The notes under the pieces are model-generated. The model worked only from the letters and a program-made list of their open reading frames with translations, made no database searches and was not told the origin of the DNA. Shown here one piece after another: positions 59,020 through 64,000 of a stretch of 64,000 nucleotides of DNA; position 1 is the stretch's first letter, and each line of letters starts with the position of its first letter. The translations under genes and the position numbers were made by a program. This DNA comes from an uncultured Bryobacteraceae bacterium (lineage in GTDB: Bacteria; Acidobacteriota; Terriglobia; Bryobacterales; Bryobacteraceae), in NCBI GenBank assembly GCA_937920635.1, contig CAKZUE010000054.1:62001-126000 (forward strand), written 5' to 3'.

Positions 59020-59729
59020 TGCGGGCGATGAACCGGAGAGAATTGCTGGCGGGTTTCCTGCCTGCGGTCTGCGCCGGTGCGGATCGGGATGACTGGACGC
59101 GCTGGAGCGACAGGAAGGTGCTCGAGATCCTGACCGATTCGCCTTGGGCGCGCCGGCGGCGGGTGCGGCTGGAATGGTTCCGCCGCGACCCGGAGCCGCC
59201 GCGCGCCGAAGAGATGCCGGGGGCGACGGGACCGAACATGAGGCGGCCGGGAGGGAGCAATCCGATCGGGGGGATCGGCGTGCCGCGGACTTCTCTGCCG
59301 CTGGAGGCGGATCTGATCATCCGCTGGTCTTCGGCGCTGCCGGTGCGGCAGGCGCGCGCCCTGTATGTTCAGCGCTCGCAGGGGGGAGCCGGGCGGACGC
59401 TGGGCGAGCTGCTCGAGGATGAACCCGAACATGCCACGCTGGAGATTCACGGTCTGCCGGCGCAGATCGCGCACAAGGGAGCGGGGTCGGTGGAGCTGGC
59501 GGCGATGCAGGGCATCAGGCTGCGGCTGCCGCGCGGAAAAGTGGTGGCGCCGGTGAAGACGCGCGCCGATATCACCGGACTGACGCTGGATCTCTACGCG
59601 TACTTCGAGCGCTCCGCGCTGGGGCCTGCGGGCGGCGAAATCGAAGTGGTGGCGGACCTGCAAATCGCGCGTTTCCGCGAGCGCTTCCGCACGTCGCAGA
59701 TGTTGTACGGCGGGCGGTTCGAGATCTGA
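59019..59729 (+). CDS. Exported GWxTD-like protein
   Basis: 236 residues. The N-terminus MNRRELLAGFLPAVCAGA is a short twin-arginine-type signal. DDWTRWSDRKVLEILTDSPW matches a motif common in acidobacterial GWxTD proteins. Later segments (EADLIIRWSSALPVRQA; FRERFRTSQMLYGGRFEI) are beta-rich with no catalytic motif. Function unknown. ATG 59019 overlaps the lptFG stop (TGATG); ATG 59028 is an equally good start for the signal. It may belong to the envelope operon. Confidence 0.65.
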   Translation: MRAMNRRELLAGFLPAVCAGADRDDWTRWSDRKVLEILTDSPWARRRRVRLEWFRRDPEPPRAEEMPGATGPNMRRPGGSNPIGGIGVPRTSLPLEADLIIRWSSALPVRQARALYVQRSQGGAGRTLGELLEDEPEHATLEIHGLPAQIAHKGAGSVELAAMQGIRLRLPRGKVVAPVKTRADITGLTLDLYAYFERSALGPAGGEIEVVADLQIARFRERFRTSQMLYGGRFEI

Positions 59730-59819
59730 CCGCACGCGGGGCGCGGCACGCGGCCGATGCGATAGTCTCTTGGGGAAGCGGTCCCGCGGTGGACCGGCAT
59801 ACTCGAGGAGGCATCACAG

Positions 59820-61709
59820 ATGAGATGGGCATCTCTGTTGGCGGCAAGCTTCCTGCTGGCGGCGCCCGCCGCGGCGCAGGCGCAGAAGCAGTTCCGCACG
59901 GTGATCTTCGGCCGCTATTCGGACTCGATTCAGAGTTTCGAAGCATTCGCGCAGCGCGCCAGACAATCCGGCGCCACGCACATCGTGATCACGGCTGAGG
60001 ACCTGCCGTGGGCGTTGTGGATGCTCGATACGCCGGGCGATCCGTATCCCGCGTGGGCGATGTCAAACATCGGCATTTTCAAGGCAGCCACGCCGGATGC
60101 GCTGAAGCCCTATCTGCCGCAGGACTATGCGGACCGCGTGATGGGCATCCTCAAACAGCGCTGCGAGGTGCTGCGGAAGCTGGGGCTGAAGGCGGCGTAC
60201 ACGACGTTCGAGCCGCAGATTCTGCCGGAAGCGGTATACCGCGACCATCCACTGTGGCGCGGTCCGCAGGTGGATCATCCTCTGCGCTCCCGCGTACCGC
60301 GGTTTGCGCCCAATATCGACAACCCGGAGGTGCTGGCGCTGTACCGGGAGTCCATGCGGAAGTTCTGCACCCTGTGTCCGGAAGTGGAGGTGGTCTCGCT
60401 GCACACGAACGATTCCGGCTCCGGCATGAGCTGGAGTCCCGGGCTGTATCAGGGGCCCAACGGCAGCGCGCTCACACGCGGCCGGAAGATGTATGAACGC
60501 TACCGGGAGTTCTTCGGCGCGCTGCGGCAGGGAGCGCAGGACGCGCGGCAGGGACCGCTGGAGATCGACGCGGAGTGGGTGCGGGAGTCCGTGCCGGAGC
60601 TGTTCGCCCAACGGCTCGAGGCGGGCATGGCGATTGCAAACATCGAGGGACCGAAGGCGGCGCCGTACAAGGCGGTGGTGGGATTTTTACTCGATTATTT
60701 CTATCCCTTTTATCCGGCGCTGGGAATTCCGCTGCCGGTGCGGTATCTGGAGGAACTCGAAAAAGCCTCCCGGAGCAGCGCGCCGCGGCTGTTTTATCTG
60801 ATCGGCGACCGGTACAACACGGACATCTATTTCGACATCTATGACCGCTTTTGGAAAAGCCCCACGTCGGATGACGTTTCCCGAATGCAACTGCTGCGTT
60901 CGATCGCCGCGGCCCGTGTCGGGGAAGCTGGCGCCGGCGCTCTGGTAAGCGCGTGGAACGCCATTCACCGCGCCGGGCGTGATGTCGATATTCTCAATTT
61001 TGGCGGCACGCTGTTCTACATTGGGGGCGTTCATCAGCGCTGGATCACGCGGCCGTTCGTGCCGTTTCCCGAGGAGCTTCAGGAAGCAGAGCGCAGCTAT
61101 TACCGCCGGTTCCTGTTTCAGGCGCGCGGCGAGGACCGGGCGCGCGATCTGGGCGACATCCAGGGAACGCGGCAGTACCAGGGCCTCGGGGGCATGGCCG
61201 TCTCCGGGCAACTGCTGGTGCGGATGAAGGCCGACATCGCAGAGGCGCGGGAGATCATCGGCAGGATCGCCTCTTTGCCCGCAGCAGCCTCGCGCAAGGC
61301 GGAACTCGATCTGCTCGACAGGCGCCTCCAAGTGTTCGACATCCTCATCGACAACTGCCGCGACGGGCTGGAGTATCAGTACCTGCTGGACTTCATGAAG
61401 GGCGGACGGCTGCGCCGCCCGGTGGAATTCCAGGAGCACCTGACCGACATCACGGAATGGCGCCAGATCAAGGACATCGCCCGGCGCGAGATGGACAACA
61501 GCATCGTGCTGGCTGAGATGCTCGAGTCGACGAAGGACGTGCTGCTGGATCTGGCGCGGACGAAGGAAGAAGAGAACATCCGCGTGCTGGGGCCGGACCT
61601 GGCTGCCCAGCTCAGGCTGCGCGCGCAAATCATGGCCAAGTATTGGGAGGATTACGAGCGGCTTTTCGACGAGGAGAAGCCTCTGCCCGCGGCGGTGGAG
61701 AGGCGCTGA
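59820..61709 (+). CDS. Secreted protein of unknown family, TIM-barrel-like
   Basis: 629 residues with a clean signal peptide (MRWASLLAASFLLAAPAAAQA) and a strong ribosome site GAGGAGG 8 nt before ATG 59820. Residues ~25-350 alternate strands and helices with acidic and aromatic residues at strand ends (HIVITAEDLPWALW; VVSLHTNDSGSGMSWSPGLY; PLEIDAEWV; NIEGPKAAPY), reminiscent of a glycoside-hydrolase barrel. The C-terminal ~250 residues are helical with coiled-coil character (LVRMKADIAEAREIIGRIA). I cannot name the family or the catalytic residues. The stop codon is 1 nt from the stop of the convergent gene. Confidence 0.65.
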   Translation: MRWASLLAASFLLAAPAAAQAQKQFRTVIFGRYSDSIQSFEAFAQRARQSGATHIVITAEDLPWALWMLDTPGDPYPAWAMSNIGIFKAATPDALKPYLPQDYADRVMGILKQRCEVLRKLGLKAAYTTFEPQILPEAVYRDHPLWRGPQVDHPLRSRVPRFAPNIDNPEVLALYRESMRKFCTLCPEVEVVSLHTNDSGSGMSWSPGLYQGPNGSALTRGRKMYERYREFFGALRQGAQDARQGPLEIDAEWVRESVPELFAQRLEAGMAIANIEGPKAAPYKAVVGFLLDYFYPFYPALGIPLPVRYLEELEKASRSSAPRLFYLIGDRYNTDIYFDIYDRFWKSPTSDDVSRMQLLRSIAAARVGEAGAGALVSAWNAIHRAGRDVDILNFGGTLFYIGGVHQRWITRPFVPFPEELQEAERSYYRRFLFQARGEDRARDLGDIQGTRQYQGLGGMAVSGQLLVRMKADIAEAREIIGRIASLPAAASRKAELDLLDRRLQVFDILIDNCRDGLEYQYLLDFMKGGRLRRPVEFQEHLTDITEWRQIKDIARREMDNSIVLAEMLESTKDVLLDLARTKEEENIRVLGPDLAAQLRLRAQIMAKYWEDYERLFDEEKPLPAAVERR

Positions 61710-61710
61710 T

Positions 61711-64000
61711 TCAGCGCTCGAGCCGCTTCGCCTTTTCAGCGAGCCGCTGAGAGAGCGCGCCGTCGCCGCGCCGGCGCGCGGCATCGGCGGCGCGGCGGGC
61801 GGCGGCGAGGGCGTCGGCGGCGCGCCCCGCCTCCAGGTACAGATCCGACAGCCGCTCGAGGATCACAGGTTCCCCGCCGCCGCTCAACTGCGCCGCCTTC
61901 TCGACATGGGCGAGACCTTCCTTCAGGCTGCCGGAGGCAGCCAGCGCGCGGCCGAAATTGAAGTGCAATACGGAGGAATTCGGCTCGAATTCGAGCGCTT
62001 TTTGGAAATACGGGAGGGAATCCTGGTAGCGGCCGGCTCGCGCCAGCGCCCCGGCGTAATTGTTGAGCGCGTCCGGACTGTCCGGCGTCAACTCCAGAGC
62101 GACACGCAGGTGAACGAGGGCCTTTTCCGTTTCCCCTGTCTCCACGAGCATTCCCCCGTAAGCGCTGCGCGCCTGGGCGTCGCCCGGGCGCAGTTCAAGG
62201 GCGCGTTCCAAGTGGCGCGCGGCCTCGTCATATTTCTTTGATCGCGCCAGGGCGATGCCGATGTTGGTGTGGGCGCGGACGTTGTCGGGATCGAGTTCGA
62301 GCGCGCGCGCAAACTCCCTTGCGGCGTCGTCCAGGCGTCCGGCGCCGTGGAGGGCGGCGCCGAGGTTGCTGATGGCGGCGGCGTCCTGCGGGTCGAGTTC
62401 CAGCGCTTTCTTCCACTCGCTGATGGCGTCTTCGAATCTGCCCTGCCGGTACAGCGCCAGAGCTCGGTCGGAAATGCGGTAGAACTCGGTGGCGGGGGCA
62501 TCGATTTTCAGCCACTCATCCACGCCGATATTGACGAATTCGGGGATGTTCACGGCGCGGTTGGCGGCGGTCGCGTTCTCGATCAGGACCGCCGGGCTGT
62601 CGTTGCCGTTCTCGTCGATATGAGTGAGGAACATCTGCGTATAGGGGGAGCGGCTCTTGGAGGAGAAAACGAGCCACCGCCCGTTGGGGGAGAAGCTGTG
62701 CCAGGAATTCATCAGCGGCGTATTGCAGCTCATGCGCCGCGGCGTGCCGCCTTCAAAAGGGACGATATAGAGCTGGCTGTCGGGGCGCATCAGCAACCCG
62801 TTGCGCGCCTGCACGAAGACGATCCATTTGCCATCGGGGGAGACCTTGGGGAAGCTGTTGCTCATGCCGTTGGCAGAGGCGCCGGCGACCGGCTCCGCCT
62901 TTCCGCCGCGCCCGCCGTTGAACGGGATGCGGTAGAGGTCGTAATGGATCTGCGTTTCGTTGGGGTCATTGGCGCGTTCCGCCAGTTGCGCGCCGGGCGG
63001 GTAGGCATCGCGGGCGCGCGCCCGCGCGAAGACGATCCACTTCCCGTCGGGGCTCCAGGCGGCGTTGGTGTGAACGTAGTCCTGATCGTCAGCGCCGGGC
63101 AGCGGCTTCAACTGGCGGCTCTCGCGGTCGTACCAGGCAAGGATGCCGCGGGTGGGATAAAAGACCTGGAGAAAGCGGTAGTCGCGGAAATTGGCGACGT
63201 AGAAATTGCCCTGTACATCCGGAGGCAATTCCGGAGCGATTCCAGCGCCTTTCACGGGTTGGGAACGGTCAAATTCCGAGCCGTTGACCATGGTGACAAC
63301 GGTCTGCCCGTCCGGCGAAACCTGGGACATGAATCCCACGCGGATCTTCCCGCCCAGCTTGCCGCGGAAATTGCTCCAGGCGATCACGTCGCGGTTGTGG
63401 ATCACGGTCTCCTTGCGGATGGGGACGAGGGCGTAGAGGCCCTTGTCGTTCTGCGGCCCGTCGACGTCGAGCCCGAGAGTCCTGCCGTCGCGCGAAAAGG
63501 AGTGGCAGTTCATGCACACGGGCAGGTCGTCGATGAGGAGGCGGCTCTGATCTTCGTGCACGTAGCGCAGGCGCCACGCGACCAGAGGCAGGGCGGAGGG
63601 CGGCAGCGGCTTGATGACGCCTCGTTCCAGTTGCGCAGGCATGAGCGGAACATCGCGGAAAAAGATGGGCGCGCCGACGGGGTCTTTCGAGGTGCGGAAG
63701 GTGACGCTGCCGGTGGAGACGATCCTGTCCGGCTCGAGCGGGCTGTAGCCTTCGATGACAACAGTGGCCGGCTTCTCGGCGCTTCTCCGCTGGATCTTCT
63801 CCCACTCTTCACGGGATGGCCGCCAGGTGCGGGAGGCGGCTTTGTCGGCGGGGACCTTGGGCAATTCGTTGGTGTCGGCCACGGCGCGGTAGTCGATCTC
63901 GCCGGATTCGAGCCAGCGCGCCTGCACTTGCAGGCGCAGGGGTGCGCCGCCATCGGTGAACCGGACTTCGGCGCGCCAGGCGGTGTTCGACGCTGCCGAA
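61711..64000 (-). CDS. PD40/TolB-like propeller with CXXCH motif and TPR tail, 5' truncated
   Basis: At least 763 residues; the frame is open to the window edge, so the N-terminus, probably a signal, is missing. The first part contains PVCMNCHSFSRDG, a CXXCH c-type heme-binding motif. Then come WD40-like PD40 blades with SPDGKWIVFARAR, SPDGKWIVFVQAR and SPNGRWLVFSSKS. The C-terminal ~250 residues are about seven TPRs (ALELDPQDAAAISNLGAALH; ALELDPDNVRAHTNIGIALA; and so on). It is probably periplasmic. Whether heme is attached is untested; Cys-Xaa-Xaa-Cys-His could also bind metal. Known only as a recurrent acidobacterial architecture. Confidence 0.78.
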   Translation of the reverse strand, partial: SAASNTAWRAEVRFTDGGAPLRLQVQARWLESGEIDYRAVADTNELPKVPADKAASRTWRPSREEWEKIQRRSAEKPATVVIEGYSPLEPDRIVSTGSVTFRTSKDPVGAPIFFRDVPLMPAQLERGVIKPLPPSALPLVAWRLRYVHEDQSRLLIDDLPVCMNCHSFSRDGRTLGLDVDGPQNDKGLYALVPIRKETVIHNRDVIAWSNFRGKLGGKIRVGFMSQVSPDGQTVVTMVNGSEFDRSQPVKGAGIAPELPPDVQGNFYVANFRDYRFLQVFYPTRGILAWYDRESRQLKPLPGADDQDYVHTNAAWSPDGKWIVFARARARDAYPPGAQLAERANDPNETQIHYDLYRIPFNGGRGGKAEPVAGASANGMSNSFPKVSPDGKWIVFVQARNGLLMRPDSQLYIVPFEGGTPRRMSCNTPLMNSWHSFSPNGRWLVFSSKSRSPYTQMFLTHIDENGNDSPAVLIENATAANRAVNIPEFVNIGVDEWLKIDAPATEFYRISDRALALYRQGRFEDAISEWKKALELDPQDAAAISNLGAALHGAGRLDDAAREFARALELDPDNVRAHTNIGIALARSKKYDEAARHLERALELRPGDAQARSAYGGMLVETGETEKALVHLRVALELTPDSPDALNNYAGALARAGRYQDSLPYFQKALEFEPNSSVLHFNFGRALAASGSLKEGLAHVEKAAQLSGGGEPVILERLSDLYLEAGRAADALAAARRAADAARRRGDGALSQRLAEKAKRLER

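Noticed and set aside
1-64000. tRNA or rRNA genes
   Set aside because: No T-loop GGTTCGAATCC-type segment with a matching acceptor stem and no rRNA-like stretch was noticed on reading both strands; a covariance search would be needed to be certain.

Overview
The window reads as chromosomal DNA of a GC-rich acidobacterium, most likely from the Bryobacterales/Solibacter branch. This is an inference from gene content, not from a marker gene. The pointers are two very large Oar-like TonB receptors with N-terminal carboxypeptidase-regulatory domains, a VWFA-related secreted protein of the acidobacterial type, an SBBP-repeat propeller, a GWxTD-like protein, a PD40-TPR protein, a CE15-type esterase and a membrane-anchored winged-helix regulator. 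No rRNA, tRNA, phage or insertion-sequence transposase was recognised.

Layout. 1-7.7 kb is one tight plus-strand run: a MoaD-MoaE fusion cut by the window edge, a VWFA protein, an Hfq-like protein, an inositol-phosphatase family enzyme, then a nucleoside salvage set (pyrimidine phosphorylase, NupC transporter, purine phosphorylase, cytidine deaminase, exported amidohydrolase). 8-11.5 kb is a TonB receptor ending in a clear terminator, followed by gene debris that includes a fossil piece of the upstream amidohydrolase, and a small outer-membrane protein. 13-18.9 kb (minus strand) carries an MscS-type membrane protein, a GpgS/MgS-like glycosyltransferase, a secreted HELGH protein and a MESH1-type ppGpp hydrolase. 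The HELGH gene lies between two ~180-bp direct repeats, one of which contains a broken copy of the glycosyltransferase 5' end. 18.9-19.6 kb is a repeat-rich gap. 19.6-24.6 kb is a divergent pair (winged-helix membrane regulator, TonB receptor) with a candidate operator between them. 25-27.6 kb is an ECF sigma, anti-sigma, YbjQ and alpha/beta-hydrolase operon, followed by an array of hairpin repeats.

28-41.5 kb holds an orphan RND adaptor, an SBBP propeller, a PilZ protein with a sigma-54 activator, divergent from a membrane HD-GYP/GAF/GGDEF protein, then an APC permease, a CE15-SGNH double esterase, a VapBC pair, an exported flavodoxin and a beta-propeller protein. 41.5-52.9 kb is more metabolic: metX-metW, glgX, then on the minus strand a sulfatase, an AcuC-like deacetylase and pta, next mdh, a 36-codon membrane peptide, a SET-domain methyltransferase, and cpaE divergent from a LuxR regulator. 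53-64 kb is an envelope block: a secreted TldD-like protease and a partner that has lost the metal ligands, a one-piece LptF-LptG permease, a GWxTD-like protein, a secreted protein of unknown family, and the 3' part of a PD40/TPR protein with a CXXCH motif.

How they work together. The first run imports and breaks down nucleosides. The 32-36 kb block is a c-di-GMP make/break/sense group. AcuC and Pta both touch acetyl metabolism. The 53-59 kb genes look like envelope maintenance. Several genes have a TACAAT-like box 6-8 nt before the start codon, suggesting leaderless transcripts. The most unusual items are the repeat-flanked HELGH gene, the exported TldD plus pseudo-TldD pair, the LptFG fusion, the CE15-SGNH fusion and several unrelated palindromic repeat families.
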